DNA of 64,000 bases from Poriferisodalis sp026713105 (GCA_965115995.1 OZ220472.1:1488001-1552000); one strand, 5' to 3'; shown: positions 8,598-18,254, numbered from the stretch's first letter. Numbers and translations: made by a program. The notes: generated by a model from the letters alone, not told the origin.

Positions 8598-9001
8598 GCG
8601 CTCCGGTGCCCCAGGTGTGTGTCGGCGGGATTGCCGTTCGGGGCGAATCGGTGCTGCTGGTGCGGCGAGGTCGCCCGCCCGCCGTGGGTCTGTGGGCGTT
8701 TCCCGGAGGACGTGTCGAACCGGGGGAGAATCTGAGTGCCGCAGTCGAGCGCGAGCTGGCCGAAGAGACTGGTCTCGTCGTGCGGTGCGGTGAGCTCGTC
8801 GGTGTCACCGAGCACATCAGCGATCAGATGCACTTCGTGATCTTGGACTATGCCGTGGAATGCCCGCCCGACGCAGTGCCACTCGCCGGCGATGATGCCG
8901 CCGAGGCCCGCTTCGTGAGCTTTTCCGCGATCGAGGCGGGGGAGTTCGCGCTCTCAGCCGGGATGCGCGAGTTCCTCGACCGCCACGTCCTCAGCGTCTG
9001 A
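8594..9001 (+). CDS. Nudix (MutT-family) hydrolase
   Basis: This 135-residue protein carries the full Nudix box G-x5-E-x7-REUxEExGU, spanning residues about 36-58 (GGRVEPGENLSAAV, then ERELAEETG). Such enzymes cleave nucleoside diphosphates linked to another moiety; the substrate cannot be predicted, and oxidised dNTP or ADP-ribose compounds are typical. The Gly-Leu-Trp-Ala-Phe-Pro-Gly-Gly lead-in is typical of the MutT/NudC subgroup. Its GTG start overlaps the end of the corrected GNAT frame. Its last 48 bases overlap the 3' end of the convergent gene on the minus strand. Confidence 0.9.
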   Translation: MSAPVPQVCVGGIAVRGESVLLVRRGRPPAVGLWAFPGGRVEPGENLSAAVERELAEETGLVVRCGELVGVTEHISDQMHFVILDYAVECPPDAVPLAGDDAAEARFVSFSAIEAGEFALSAGMREFLDRHVLSV

Positions 9002-10522
9002 GTGGGCTGTCGCATCGTCGGCCGCTGATTCGGCTGCTGCGACTTCGGCATCAGACTCGGCTGTCGCTTCCCCGGCGTCTGATTCGGCTGTCGCGTCTTC
9101 GGCGCCAGACTCGGCTGTCGCATCTTCGGCGTCTGATTCGGCTGTTGCGTCTTCGGCGCCAGACTCGGCTGTCGCTTTATCGGCCTTCGGCTCCGGCTTC
9201 GGTCGGCGTCGGGGGCCACGCCGCGACTGGCCGCGAGGGCTCGCGGCTGACGGCTCCACGCCAAACGCTGCCGCGATTTCAGGCAGCCGGCTCGCAATCT
9301 TGCGTACCACCTCGATCAGTTCTTCGGAGGGCTCAGCGGGAACGCTCGGCACCACGACATAGGGCCGGACCGGTGAGAAGGCAACCGCTTCGAGCACGAC
9401 TGCGATGCGGTGCTGGGAGTTGCCAGTTCCCAGGGCGGCATTCGCCTGCGTCGTCAGCTCCTGGGCAACTTCGGGAGGCAGCGGGGCACCAGCCTTGGGG
9501 GGTCGGGAGCTGAGCCGCAACGCTCGCACCACGCGCCCTTCCGCCAACGTCGTGCGCAGCTCGTCATGCCACTCGCGCTGGCTGGCTTCGACGCGTTCGT
9601 TGAGCCCCTCGCGGATCTTGTCGGCCAGTTCCCGAGCCTCGGCGCCGCGGGCGAAGTCTTCGGCAGCCACCAGCACGGAGCGGAGATCGCGCAGATCCAC
9701 CCGTTCGATGCCAGCCAGGGCCGCGTCGGCACGATCGTGCCACTCGGCGATCTGCACTGGTCCGACGAGCGATTCCGCGAGCCGCAGCACGCCGTCGGCT
9801 GGCACCTCGGGCGCGCCCTCGGCCGCCGCCTTGCGATTCTGCTCGTCGATGCCCGTGCGAACGGCAGCGAGGCCACCGCGTGCGACCTGTTCGGCGACCA
9901 CCTGCTGCTCGGCCGGCAGCGATGCGATGAGCTCGTCCCGGTGCTTGCGGCTCGGGCGGAGCTTGCGCGCCTTGGGGCGAGGGGGGCGATCGGGGGTTTC
10001 GGGCTTTGCCTTGGCGGCGGCATCTGATGACTGTCGCTTGGTGCCGCCGTCACGCCGGCGGCGGCCGTCGCCCTCGCCACGCTTGCGTCGCTGGGGCTCG
10101 CCAGTCTTCGAGTCTGCGGACCGTTCACGTTTGCGGCGGTCGCCCTCTCGCTTGCGCTTGGGACCGCGCGAATCTCGCTCTCTGTCGCCGCCACGCTCGC
10201 CGTCGCCACCGCGTTTGCGGCTACCACGGCCGCTCTTCACCCGGGCGGTGGTCGTTCCTGCACCACGGTCGGGCGGGCCGATCATCTCGATGCGCTCGGC
10301 AGGGGGCTTGCCGCTGCGGGCCTTGGGCGGGAGCACCCCGGTGACGAAGATGCCGTCGACCTCGAATTCGGCGTCGACTCGCAGAACATCGCCTTCGCCG
10401 ACGTCAGGCGGAAGCAGGTCGCCGTCGAGCACGCCCTTTGGCTGCTTCGCGCCTGCGGCACGCCACGTCCACGAACCGTCGTCGCGCCGACTGGTCAGCT
10501 CGACTTCGAGGCGCCGGCTCAC
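8954..10522 (-). CDS. Charged repeat protein of unknown function
   Basis: I do not recognise this 522-residue protein. Residues 1-65 form a compact beta-rich segment (RRLEVELTSRRDDGSWTWRAAG onward, then DVLRVDAEFEVDGIFVTGVLPP) that could be an OB-like or SH3-like fold. Residues about 75-190 are an extremely Arg/Lys/Gly/Asp-rich linker. A helical domain occupies about 195-370 and a mixed domain about 370-440. The C-terminal 65 residues are an acidic tail of nine-residue repeats (ATAESDAED and variants). GTG 10522 is chosen because a GAGGA ribosome-binding site lies a few bases upstream; the frame stays open to 10765. A basic linker plus acidic tail suggests nucleic-acid or ribosome association, but this is only inference. 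Confidence 0.6.
   Translation of the reverse strand: MSRRLEVELTSRRDDGSWTWRAAGAKQPKGVLDGDLLPPDVGEGDVLRVDAEFEVDGIFVTGVLPPKARSGKPPAERIEMIGPPDRGAGTTTARVKSGRGSRKRGGDGERGGDRERDSRGPKRKREGDRRKRERSADSKTGEPQRRKRGEGDGRRRRDGGTKRQSSDAAAKAKPETPDRPPRPKARKLRPSRKHRDELIASLPAEQQVVAEQVARGGLAAVRTGIDEQNRKAAAEGAPEVPADGVLRLAESLVGPVQIAEWHDRADAALAGIERVDLRDLRSVLVAAEDFARGAEARELADKIREGLNERVEASQREWHDELRTTLAEGRVVRALRLSSRPPKAGAPLPPEVAQELTTQANAALGTGNSQHRIAVVLEAVAFSPVRPYVVVPSVPAEPSEELIEVVRKIASRLPEIAAAFGVEPSAASPRGQSRRGPRRRPKPEPKADKATAESGAEDATAESDAEDATAESGAEDATAESDAGEATAESDAEVAAAESAADDATAHSDAEDVAVEELAHPG
9027..9188. repeat. 27-bp tandem repeats coding for an acidic tail
   Basis: The motif GAYTCGGCTG recurs at 9027, 9054, 9081, 9108, 9135 and 9162, a strict 27-base period. 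On the minus strand it encodes nine-residue units of the type ATAESDAED at the C-terminus of the gene ending at 8954. Copies alternate between Asp and Gly at one position. The array is in frame and likely varies in copy number. Confidence 0.9.
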
Positions 10523-10564
10523 GAGGTCCTCACCAACACGCGCCGCAGGGTAGTCCTTGAGGCC

Positions 10565-10596
10565 AGAATCGACCCAACCCAGGATCGACCCAGCCC
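10565..10596. repeat. Tandem 16-bp duplication in a divergent intergenic region
   Basis: Two adjacent 16-base units, AGAATCGACCCAACCC and AGGATCGACCCAGCCC, match at 14 of 16 positions. They lie in the 224-base region between the divergent charged-repeat gene (start 10522) and parC (start 10747). They could be binding sites or a simple slippage product. I saw no convincing -10 hexamer after the TTGACG at 10601. Confidence 0.6.
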
Positions 10597-10746
10597 AAAA
10601 TTGACGTGGCCTGCAAAGGCGAGCGTCGTACTCTCGACAGCAACCGCTGGAATGCGCCAAAGCGAACGGTGCTTTCCGGCGTTGGCGGCGCGCATACACA
10701 CGCTCCTGCTCTACAACACCTTCCGTCCCTGAGAGGGCCCCAGACG

Positions 10747-13194
10747 ATGGCCGGACCGACCGCACCGACGAGGATCGCCCGAGAAATCCACGACATCGAC
10801 GTCGCGGACGAGATGCGCGATTCGTTCATGCCCTACGCGCTGTCGGTGACTACGGCGCGGGCGATTCCCGACGTTCGTGACGGCCTCAAGCCGGTGCAGC
10901 GCCGGATCCTGTATGTCATGGATGACCTCGGCCTGCGACCAGGCACCCCGTTCCGAAAGTCGGCCGGTGTCGTCGGCGAGGTCATGGGCAAGTACCACCC
11001 CCACGGCGACAGCGCCATCTACGAGGCCATGGTCCGGATGGGCCAGGACTTCGCCATGTCGGTGCCCCTGGTGGAGCCCAAAGGGAACTTCGGCAGCCTC
11101 GACGACCCGCCGGCTGCCTACCGCTACACCGAAGCGCGACTCACCGCAGCGGCTCTGACGATGACCGCAGGCATCGACGAGAACACGGTCGATTTCACGG
11201 CGAACTTCGACGGCGAGCGGACCGAGCCGACGTGTCTGCCCGCGTTGCTGCCGAACCTGCTGGTGAACGGGGCCAGCGGCATCGCGGTGGGCATGGCCAC
11301 CAACATGGCGCCGCACAACCTCGCCGAGGTCGCCGAGGCCATCAAGCTGGTACTGCGCCAGCGACGTCCCAAGCCGACCACGGCTGAGCTCATGAATCTG
11401 ATGCCCGGACCCGACTTCCCCTCGGGCGGCGTGGTCATCGTCGACGATTCACTGGCCGATGCCTACGAGTCGGGGCGTGGCACCGTTCGTGTCAGGGCCA
11501 AGACGCACATCGAGCCGTTGACGGCCCGCCGAGACTGCATCGTGGTCACCGAACTGCCCTACATGGTCGGCCCCGAACGGGTACAGGCGAAGGTCCGTGA
11601 GCTCGCAGCAAGCGGCCGGCTCGACGGCGTTGCCGCCGTGAATGATCTGTCGGATCGCAACTGGGGCCTGCGGCTGGTGATCGAGTGCAAGCCGGGTGTG
11701 AACGCGCATGGTGTGCTTGCCCAACTGTGGAACCTGACACCGCTCGAAGACACATTCGGCATCAACAATGTGGCACTGGTCGACGGCGTTCCCCGGCAGC
11801 TCGGTCTGTACGCACTGTGCGAGCACTACATCGCTCATCGCCTCGATGTCATCGTCCGCCGCACGCAGTTCCGCCTCGACCGTGCGGCCGAGCGCGAGCA
11901 CATCGTGGCGGGCTTGCTCATCGCGCTCGACAACATCGACACCGTGATCGCGATCATCCGCGGCGCACCCGATGTCGCCAGCGCCCGGACACAGCTCATG
12001 GCCCGCCTGGAGCTGACCGAGATCCAGGCCAATCACATTCTCGACATGCAGTTACGGCGGCTCACCGCGCTCGAGACACAGCGCCTGCGAGACGAGCTGG
12101 CCGAGCTTCGCGACGCGATCGAGGGCTACCGCAAGATCCTCGGCTCGGAGGCTCGGCGCCGGACCATCGTCGAGCGTGAGCTGGACGAGGTGGTGAGCGA
12201 TCTAGGCGTTCCTCGCCGGACCGAGATCTGCCATCGCGACGATGTCGTGGCAGCCGCCCCTGCGGTGGGGGAGGGGTCCCGAGACGACACGCTCAACCTC
12301 GTACGTGACATCGAGGGCGGCGAGCGGACCAGCTTGGTGACGCTCTCCGTTTCAGGTCTGCTGGGTCGACGCCACGAAGAAGACCCACTGAGCGCCAAGC
12401 CCGGCCGGCACGACGTGCTGGTCGCCGCAGCGACAGCAGCGGACTTTGATGTCGTGCATCTGGTGACCGACCGGGGTCGGGTCCTTCGTACCGAGGTGCG
12501 AGCGATACCCGAGATGCTGCGAGGGAGCCGGGGGGCGCCAGTCCGCGAAATGTTCTCGCTCGCCCGCGGCGAGCAGCCCGTTGCGCTGTTCGGGCATGCC
12601 GGTGCGCCGGTTGCGCTGGTGACGCGCAGTGGCGTGGCAAAGCGTCTCGACCCCGCGGCGCTGGAATCGGTGCGCAGCGGGAACACGGTGATCTCTCTCA
12701 CCGACGGCGACCGGGTGGTTGCGGCGTTCGATGCTCCCGATGGATCTGAAGTGGCGCTCATTGCCTCCACCGGCCATGTGCTGCGGTTCGGCGCCGACGC
12801 GCTGACCGTGCGTGGCCACGGGGCAGCGGGCGTCACCGGCATGAAACTGCGCGCCGGCTCGACCGTGGTGGCCGCAGGCGCGGTCTCGTTCGGCGCGCTG
12901 GTGGTGCTGGTGACCGACGAGGGGACGGTGAAGGTCACCGAGATCTCCGATGTCCCGTCCCGTGGGCGCGGCACTGCCGGCTCACCCACAGTGCGACTGG
13001 CCGGCTTCGAGACGCAGGTCACCTACGGCTGGGTGGGACTTCATCGCCAGCTCGCGGCGGTCGTGGCACCGCACGACGACATCGGGTCGCCCGATCCGGC
13101 TCCAGCGCGGCCGGAGCTGTCTGCGACGAAGCGCAACGGGCCTGCCCGTACGACCGACCAGCGCATCCTTGCGTTGGGGGAGTACCGGTTCTGA
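10747..13194 (+). CDS. parC: DNA topoisomerase IV subunit A (GyrA/ParC family)
   Basis: This 815-residue type IIA topoisomerase A subunit cuts and reseals DNA. DIDVADEM near the N-terminus, KYHPHGDSAIYEAM (about residues 82-95) and NFGSLDDPPAAYRYTEARL carry the winged-helix and active-site region, with catalytic Tyr127 in RYTE. The C-terminal beta-pinwheel repeats (about 540-780) are present, but I see no clear QRRGGKG GyrA box. The DIDVADEM and DDPPAA signatures resemble Streptomyces ParC more than GyrA, so I call topoisomerase IV; automated pipelines may call it GyrA. ATG 10747 is preferred over the open frame back to 10606, which is antisense to other coding sequence. Its TGA overlaps the ATG of parE. 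Confidence 0.8.
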   Translation: MAGPTAPTRIAREIHDIDVADEMRDSFMPYALSVTTARAIPDVRDGLKPVQRRILYVMDDLGLRPGTPFRKSAGVVGEVMGKYHPHGDSAIYEAMVRMGQDFAMSVPLVEPKGNFGSLDDPPAAYRYTEARLTAAALTMTAGIDENTVDFTANFDGERTEPTCLPALLPNLLVNGASGIAVGMATNMAPHNLAEVAEAIKLVLRQRRPKPTTAELMNLMPGPDFPSGGVVIVDDSLADAYESGRGTVRVRAKTHIEPLTARRDCIVVTELPYMVGPERVQAKVRELAASGRLDGVAAVNDLSDRNWGLRLVIECKPGVNAHGVLAQLWNLTPLEDTFGINNVALVDGVPRQLGLYALCEHYIAHRLDVIVRRTQFRLDRAAEREHIVAGLLIALDNIDTVIAIIRGAPDVASARTQLMARLELTEIQANHILDMQLRRLTALETQRLRDELAELRDAIEGYRKILGSEARRRTIVERELDEVVSDLGVPRRTEICHRDDVVAAAPAVGEGSRDDTLNLVRDIEGGERTSLVTLSVSGLLGRRHEEDPLSAKPGRHDVLVAAATAADFDVVHLVTDRGRVLRTEVRAIPEMLRGSRGAPVREMFSLARGEQPVALFGHAGAPVALVTRSGVAKRLDPAALESVRSGNTVISLTDGDRVVAAFDAPDGSEVALIASTGHVLRFGADALTVRGHGAAGVTGMKLRAGSTVVAAGAVSFGALVVLVTDEGTVKVTEISDVPSRGRGTAGSPTVRLAGFETQVTYGWVGLHRQLAAVVAPHDDIGSPDPAPARPELSATKRNGPARTTDQRILALGEYRF

Positions 13195-15335
13195 TGGCGG
13201 TACCGGCAGCATCGACAGCACGCGACGCCCCCGAGGAGCAGATTCGCAACATGGCCGACGGCGGTGATTCCCACTCACACAGCAGCGCTGCTGCGAGCGG
13301 AGCCGATGGGCCGGCGGGCTCCTATGACGCGAGCGCCATCGAGGTGCTCGAAGGTCTCGACGCGGTGCGCAAGCGCCCCGGCATGTACATCGGCGGCACC
13401 GGTTCTGGTGGGCTGACGCACCTGCTGTGGGAGATCATCGACAATGCCGTCGACGAGGCAGCCGCCGGACACGGCCGACAGATCGAGATCACCCTCTACG
13501 ACGACTCCTACGAGGTCGTGGACCGGGGCCGCGGCATCCCAATCGACATCAAGCACGACGACATCACAGCGGTCGAAGTCGTGTTCACCGAACTGCATGC
13601 CGGCGGGAAGTTCGGCAACGGGGCCTACGGCGCTTCGGGCGGTCTCCACGGAGTCGGCGCATCGGTAGTGAACGCGCTCTCGAGCCGCCTCGTCGTCGAC
13701 GTGAATCGCAAGGGCGCGACCCATCGCCTGGAGTTCTGCGACCGAATCGCTGGGCACACCGATGCTGCTGCCCGTTTCCGACCCGGGCACAAGCTCAAGC
13801 GAGTTGGCCGGGTATCAGCGGGACGCACCGGCACCCGCGTCCAGTTCTGGCCCGACCGGGAGATCTTCGACCCCGCAGCCACTGTCGACTTCGACGAAGT
13901 CCGCCAGCGAATCGAGCAGGTCTGCTTCCTGGTGCCCAAGGTCAAGATCACCCTCGCCGACCGCCGGACCGATCCGCCCGTCATTGAGGAGATCGTCTCG
14001 AGCGGCGGGCTGGCCGACTTCGTCCAGAAGCTCTGCGGCGATGTCGAACCGGTTACCGGGCTGATCGGGCTGACTGGATCGGAGGAGTTCACCGAGCGCG
14101 TCCCGGTGGACGGCAAGCTCACCGATGTCGTGCGCCGGTGCGACGTCGAGGTCGCGATGCGCTGGACGCGCGCTTATGACACGAACATCGTCGGCTTCGT
14201 GAACACCATTCCTACCCCTGAGGGAGGCACCCATATCGCCGGCTTCGAGCGGGCGCTCACGACGGCGGTGAACACCGCGTTGGCCGAGTCCGACCCGCGC
14301 AAGCTGCGACGCCTCAAGGACGAGGCGCGAGCACAGCGCGAGGACGCTCAGGAGGGCCTCGTCGCGGTGGTGCGTGCAACCTTTGCCGAACCGCAGTTCC
14401 GGGGTCAGACCAAGCGAGAACTCGGCACGCCACAGGTCCAGCGCATCGTCGCCAGCGTGGTGAGAGAGGGCTTGCGGGCGTGGTTCGACGGCAGCGCACC
14501 GGGGTCACGCAAAACACATGTTCGGGCGTTGATAGACAAACTGGCCGATGCGGTGGTGAACCGCGTGGAGTCGCGGCGGGCACTCGATCAGCGGCGCAAG
14601 GCGGCCGCACTCGGCAGCAATGGCATGCCCGACAAGCTGTCTGATTGCCGGCTGCAGCGCGAGGGCGAACTGCTCATCGTGGAGGGCGATTCCGCGGCCG
14701 GTCCCGCCAAACGAGCCCGCGACAGCGCCTGGCAAGCGGTGCTGCCGCTGCGGGGAAAAGTGGTGAACGCCGGCAAGGGGACTGCCAAGGCGGTGCTCGA
14801 CAACGCAGAGGCCACGGCGCTGTTCACGGCGCTGGGGGCCGGCTCGGGGACCGACTTCGACCTCGACGCGTGCCGTTACGAGCGTGTTGTCTTGCTGGCC
14901 GATGCCGACGTGGACGGCAGCCACATCCGCTGCCTCGTGCTGACGCTGATCTACCACTACATGCGCCCGCTGCTGAGGGGTGGCCGGGTGTTCGCGGCAC
15001 AGCCGCCCACGCATGCGTTCACCATCGGCTCAACCAAGCAATTCGTGTACTCAGAGGCCGAGCGTGAGACATTGACAGCAGAGTTGGAAGCAGCGAATCG
15101 GCGCTACCGGCTCACCCGCTTCAAGGGTCTTGGCGAGATGGACGACGACGAGCTGTTCGAGACGACCCTGAACCCCGACACACGAGTGCTCCGCAAGATC
15201 GGGCTCGGCGAGGCGCGGGCATCCCAGGAAGAGGCCAAGAAGGCCTTTTCGGTGATGATGGGCGCCGCCGTCGAGCCCCGCCGGGAGTTCATCGTGAGAC
15301 ACAGCCGCGACTACGGCCAGGCGCTCGACATCTGA
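13194..15335 (+). CDS. parE: DNA topoisomerase IV subunit B (GyrB/ParE family)
   Basis: This 713-residue ATPase subunit pairs with the preceding gene. GHKL ATP-binding motifs are EIIDNAVDEA (catalytic Glu and Asn), DRGRGIPIDI and GGLHGVGASVVNALS. The TOPRIM domain has EGDSAAGPAK and DADVDGSHI for metal binding. RVQFWPDREIF and LHAGGKFGNGAYGASGG follow actinobacterial ParE closely. The first 40 residues are Ser/Ala/His-rich and unconserved, so an internal ATG at 13252 is an alternative start. The A-then-B order with a start-stop overlap favours a dedicated topoisomerase IV operon over the main gyrBA locus, which is usually near dnaA. Confidence 0.85.
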   Translation: MAVPAASTARDAPEEQIRNMADGGDSHSHSSAAASGADGPAGSYDASAIEVLEGLDAVRKRPGMYIGGTGSGGLTHLLWEIIDNAVDEAAAGHGRQIEITLYDDSYEVVDRGRGIPIDIKHDDITAVEVVFTELHAGGKFGNGAYGASGGLHGVGASVVNALSSRLVVDVNRKGATHRLEFCDRIAGHTDAAARFRPGHKLKRVGRVSAGRTGTRVQFWPDREIFDPAATVDFDEVRQRIEQVCFLVPKVKITLADRRTDPPVIEEIVSSGGLADFVQKLCGDVEPVTGLIGLTGSEEFTERVPVDGKLTDVVRRCDVEVAMRWTRAYDTNIVGFVNTIPTPEGGTHIAGFERALTTAVNTALAESDPRKLRRLKDEARAQREDAQEGLVAVVRATFAEPQFRGQTKRELGTPQVQRIVASVVREGLRAWFDGSAPGSRKTHVRALIDKLADAVVNRVESRRALDQRRKAAALGSNGMPDKLSDCRLQREGELLIVEGDSAAGPAKRARDSAWQAVLPLRGKVVNAGKGTAKAVLDNAEATALFTALGAGSGTDFDLDACRYERVVLLADADVDGSHIRCLVLTLIYHYMRPLLRGGRVFAAQPPTHAFTIGSTKQFVYSEAERETLTAELEAANRRYRLTRFKGLGEMDDDELFETTLNPDTRVLRKIGLGEARASQEEAKKAFSVMMGAAVEPRREFIVRHSRDYGQALDI

Positions 15336-15353
15336 GCCCTCGACATCTGAGCC
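15324..15353. repeat. Perfect 15-bp tandem duplication at the parE stop
   Basis: The unit CTCGACATCTGAGCC occurs at 15324-15338 and again directly at 15339-15353. The first copy contains the parE stop codon. The second duplicates the last three codons and the stop in noncoding DNA. Confidence 0.95.
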
Positions 15354-15443
15354 CCTGTGCCGAAATCCTCTGCAGAACGCCGATAATAGACATTATGTCA
15401 AGTTGAGTGAATCTCGCTCCAGCAGGTCCACGGGAGCCGCCCA

Positions 15444-16358
15444 CTACTCCTGCGGTGTGGCGGGAGCCTCAAATGCGGCGCGGCAGGCGGGTGTGGACCG
15501 GCTGAGATCGTCGAAACACCAGGGCTGCCAGCCGCGAAAGAGCCAGATCTCATAGCCTGCGCGGAGGTTGGTGTTCGGGTCGAGCCAGGCATCACAGGGT
15601 GACGCCGGTCGTTGGCGAGTTCGACGGGCTTCTTCTTTGGCATGGAAGCACAACTTCGCAGCAGGTGTTGCTGCGGTGAGACCGTCGCAGTACAGCTCGA
15701 TCTGAGCGATGTGATCGGGCAGTTGTCCTGCACTCGGCAGGCCGTCAATCCCTTTGCCGGCCCAACAGGTGGCGTTGAGCTGAAGCAAGCCCCAGTCGTT
15801 GGTCGGGGAGAGTGCCTGGGAGTTGCAGAGTGATTCTCGCCAGATCAGCGCGATGACAACGTCAGGGTCCCAGTCGCCGACGGCCCGGATCTGAGATCGG
15901 TAGCGATCGCATGTCAGCGGCACGCCCGGTGCGACCGTACGCCGGAACTGCTGTTTGGGCTCGATGAGCGAGTCTGCGGTGACCAGCGGCGAAGTGGGCA
16001 GGTTCGGATGCTCGACCACCGCAGCGGTCTCCACTCCCCCGGCGCGAGGCGGCACGACCGATGGCGCGACCGCCAGAACCAGGGGCGGGGCGGTCACCGG
16101 ACTCTGCAATCCCCTGGGGTCAACCGTTCCCGCAGCGTCGCGGGGACCTTGGGTGTAGGGGTGGACCGATGGGCGCGTCTGGGCGATCTCCAGGGAGTGG
16201 GCAGCACCCAGGGTCAAGGGCAAGAACACGCCCAGGAAGGCACAGGCCGCCGTGACGGTGGTCACACGTTTGAGATGGTTGGGCAAAGCAGACAATGCCT
16301 TGAGGGGTCGGCAAACGAGGCCGGAGCCTATGGCGCTGTGCCTGCACCGGCGCGTCAC
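15444..16358 (-). CDS. Secreted lysozyme-like / lytic transglycosylase-like protein
   Basis: This 304-residue protein has a long basic N-region followed by a hydrophobic segment (about residues 33-50) and an Ala-Ala cleavage-like site, so it is probably exported. After a Pro/Val-rich linker, the C-terminal 120 residues contain VIALIWRESLCNSQALSPTNDWGLLQL, the lysozyme-fold pattern E-S-x-(n)-G-L-x-Q with a candidate catalytic Glu, and several cysteines (CNSQ, CWAG, YCDG, LCFH, PCDAW, WCFDD, PACRAA) that could form disulfides. It would cleave or bind peptidoglycan outside the membrane. GTG 16358 is the chosen start; GTG 16265 would shorten the N-region. It is convergent with parE. Confidence 0.6.
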   Translation of the reverse strand: MTRRCRHSAIGSGLVCRPLKALSALPNHLKRVTTVTAACAFLGVFLPLTLGAAHSLEIAQTRPSVHPYTQGPRDAAGTVDPRGLQSPVTAPPLVLAVAPSVVPPRAGGVETAAVVEHPNLPTSPLVTADSLIEPKQQFRRTVAPGVPLTCDRYRSQIRAVGDWDPDVVIALIWRESLCNSQALSPTNDWGLLQLNATCWAGKGIDGLPSAGQLPDHIAQIELYCDGLTAATPAAKLCFHAKEEARRTRQRPASPCDAWLDPNTNLRAGYEIWLFRGWQPWCFDDLSRSTPACRAAFEAPATPQE

Positions 16359-16471
16359 TGTCCCGGCAGGCGCCGAAGCGGACGGGTAGCGTGAAAGGGC
16401 CGGTTGCCGGTACGCCTGTCGTGCCGTAGCGGCCGTTGCAGTCAGATCGCTGAGCGCTGCGGGGGCATTCC

Positions 16472-18223
16472 ATGAGCACCGAATCCACGAACACGGATTT
16501 CGACATCCACATCCAGAACGGCACGGTGGTGGACGGCACACGGGTGCCGCGCTACAAGGGCGATGTCTGGATCAAGGACGGCAAGGTGGCCCAGCTCGGG
16601 GGGCGTCCCCGTGGCACCGCGCAACGCGTCATCGACGCTGCCGGCAAGATCGTGGCCCCTGGCTTTGTCGACCTGCACACCCACTACGACGCCCAGATTC
16701 GCTGGGATCCGTGGTGCACCATCTCGGGATATCACGGGGTGACGTCGGTGGTGCTCGGAAATTGCGGTTTCGGCTTCGCGCCGGTCAAGCCGGAATTCCG
16801 TGACCGCTCGATGCTCACGATGACCCGTACCGAGGCGATCCCCTATGAGTCGATGCGGCTGGGCATGGCCTGGGACTGGGAGACCATCCCGGAGTACCTC
16901 GACTCCCTTGATCGGGCTCCTAAGGGCGTGAACGTCATCCAGTACATGCCCACGGCGTCGCTGATGACCTACGTCATGGGCCTCGAGAAGGCCAAGGCCG
17001 GCGTGCCCGCCTCCGAGGCCGAGCGCAAGGAAATGGCCCGGCTGTTGCACGAGGGGATGGATGCCGGCCTGTGCGGCTTCTCCATCCAGCGTCTCGGCCC
17101 CGACAGCGTGCAGGCCGACTACGACGGCTCCCCCATGGTCACTGACATCATGTGTGACCAGGACATCTTGAACCTCGCAAGCGTGCTGGCCGAACGCGAC
17201 GAGGGCTTCATCCAGATCACCCAGGGCACCGGCGACATCCGGGCCGACATCAAGTTCCTCGAGGTACTCGCAGCGGCGGCCCAGCGCCCGATCCTGCACA
17301 ACGTGGTGGCGCCCGCTCGCAAGGACCCCGAGGTACACCGCCGGCCCCTTCGCTGGATCGACAAGTGCTGGAACCAGGAACTGCCGATCTATGCACAATG
17401 CGGGACCGGGCGGGCGGGCTTCGCCTTCACGCTGGAGCACTGGAACCTCTACGACGCCTCCCCCGCTTGGCGTGCGGTCACCACGGGCACCAAGGACGAG
17501 AAGATCGCCAAGATGTCCGATCCCGAACTCCGCAATGCGCTCGTGGCCGAGGCTGCCGAGGCCGATCGGCGGCTGCAGGTCATCCAAGCCGGCGTCGGCG
17601 GCAATCCCAAGAGTCTCGTTGTCCAAGGGGTCAACCGGCAGGCCGACATGCAGCAATTCGTCGGGCGCTCCGTCGGCGACCTGGCAACCGAACAGGGCAA
17701 GCATCCCATCGAGGTGATGCTGGACCTGTCACTGCAAGGCGATCTCAACGTGGAGTTCCTCGGCCCCGACAAGGGATCCAACGCAGAGTTCATGGGCGAG
17801 ATGATGCAGTCGCCGTACGCCATTCCCGGTGTGTCCGATGGCGGTGCACACACCAAGTTCTTCAGCGGCGGCTCCTACACCACCGATTTCTTGACGTGGC
17901 TTGTGCGCGACGAGGGCGTGGTGACGCTGGAAGAAGCCCACTACCGCCTCTCGGCGCTGGCGGCCCATGCGGCTGGGTTCAAGGACCGGGGCACGCTGCG
18001 CGAGGGGGCCGCGGCTGACGTCGTGGTCTACGACATGGAGGAGCTCGAGATCGATCCGCCCTGGATCGGCAACGTGGAGCACGACCTGCCGGGCGGCGAG
18101 TGGCGCCGGGTGCAGCGGGCCAAGGGCTACGACCAGATCATCGTCAACGGCGAGGTCACATTCGAATCCGGCGAGTGCACGGGAGCGACCCCAGGTCGCC
18201 TGCTGCGACACGGCCGCGGCTGA
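16472..18223 (+). CDS. D-aminoacylase-like amidohydrolase
   Basis: This 583-residue amidohydrolase-superfamily enzyme follows the N-acyl-D-amino-acid deacylase pattern. VVDGTRVPRYKGDVWIKDGK starts the small beta-sandwich domain. APGFVDLHTHYDAQI carries the metal-binding His-x-His, GNCGFGFAP is the family Cys motif, and GVSDGGAHTKF supplies the conserved Asp and His late in the barrel. The composite domain closes with GTLREGAAADVVVYD. It likely hydrolyses an N-acyl or ring amide; the substrate is unknown. ATG 16472 follows a GGGGG ribosome-binding site. The DsbA-fold gene downstream starts 31 bases after its stop, so they may be cotranscribed. Confidence 0.85.
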   Translation: MSTESTNTDFDIHIQNGTVVDGTRVPRYKGDVWIKDGKVAQLGGRPRGTAQRVIDAAGKIVAPGFVDLHTHYDAQIRWDPWCTISGYHGVTSVVLGNCGFGFAPVKPEFRDRSMLTMTRTEAIPYESMRLGMAWDWETIPEYLDSLDRAPKGVNVIQYMPTASLMTYVMGLEKAKAGVPASEAERKEMARLLHEGMDAGLCGFSIQRLGPDSVQADYDGSPMVTDIMCDQDILNLASVLAERDEGFIQITQGTGDIRADIKFLEVLAAAAQRPILHNVVAPARKDPEVHRRPLRWIDKCWNQELPIYAQCGTGRAGFAFTLEHWNLYDASPAWRAVTTGTKDEKIAKMSDPELRNALVAEAAEADRRLQVIQAGVGGNPKSLVVQGVNRQADMQQFVGRSVGDLATEQGKHPIEVMLDLSLQGDLNVEFLGPDKGSNAEFMGEMMQSPYAIPGVSDGGAHTKFFSGGSYTTDFLTWLVRDEGVVTLEEAHYRLSALAAHAAGFKDRGTLREGAAADVVVYDMEELEIDPPWIGNVEHDLPGGEWRRVQRAKGYDQIIVNGEVTFESGECTGATPGRLLRHGRG

Positions 18224-18254
18224 GCGGCCCGCAACCACACGGGAGATTCAAGAG

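Noticed and set aside
15383..15396. ATAAT-AGAC-ATTAT inverted repeat after parE
   Set aside because: The arms are only five bases and AT-rich, without a U-tract; chance is likely.
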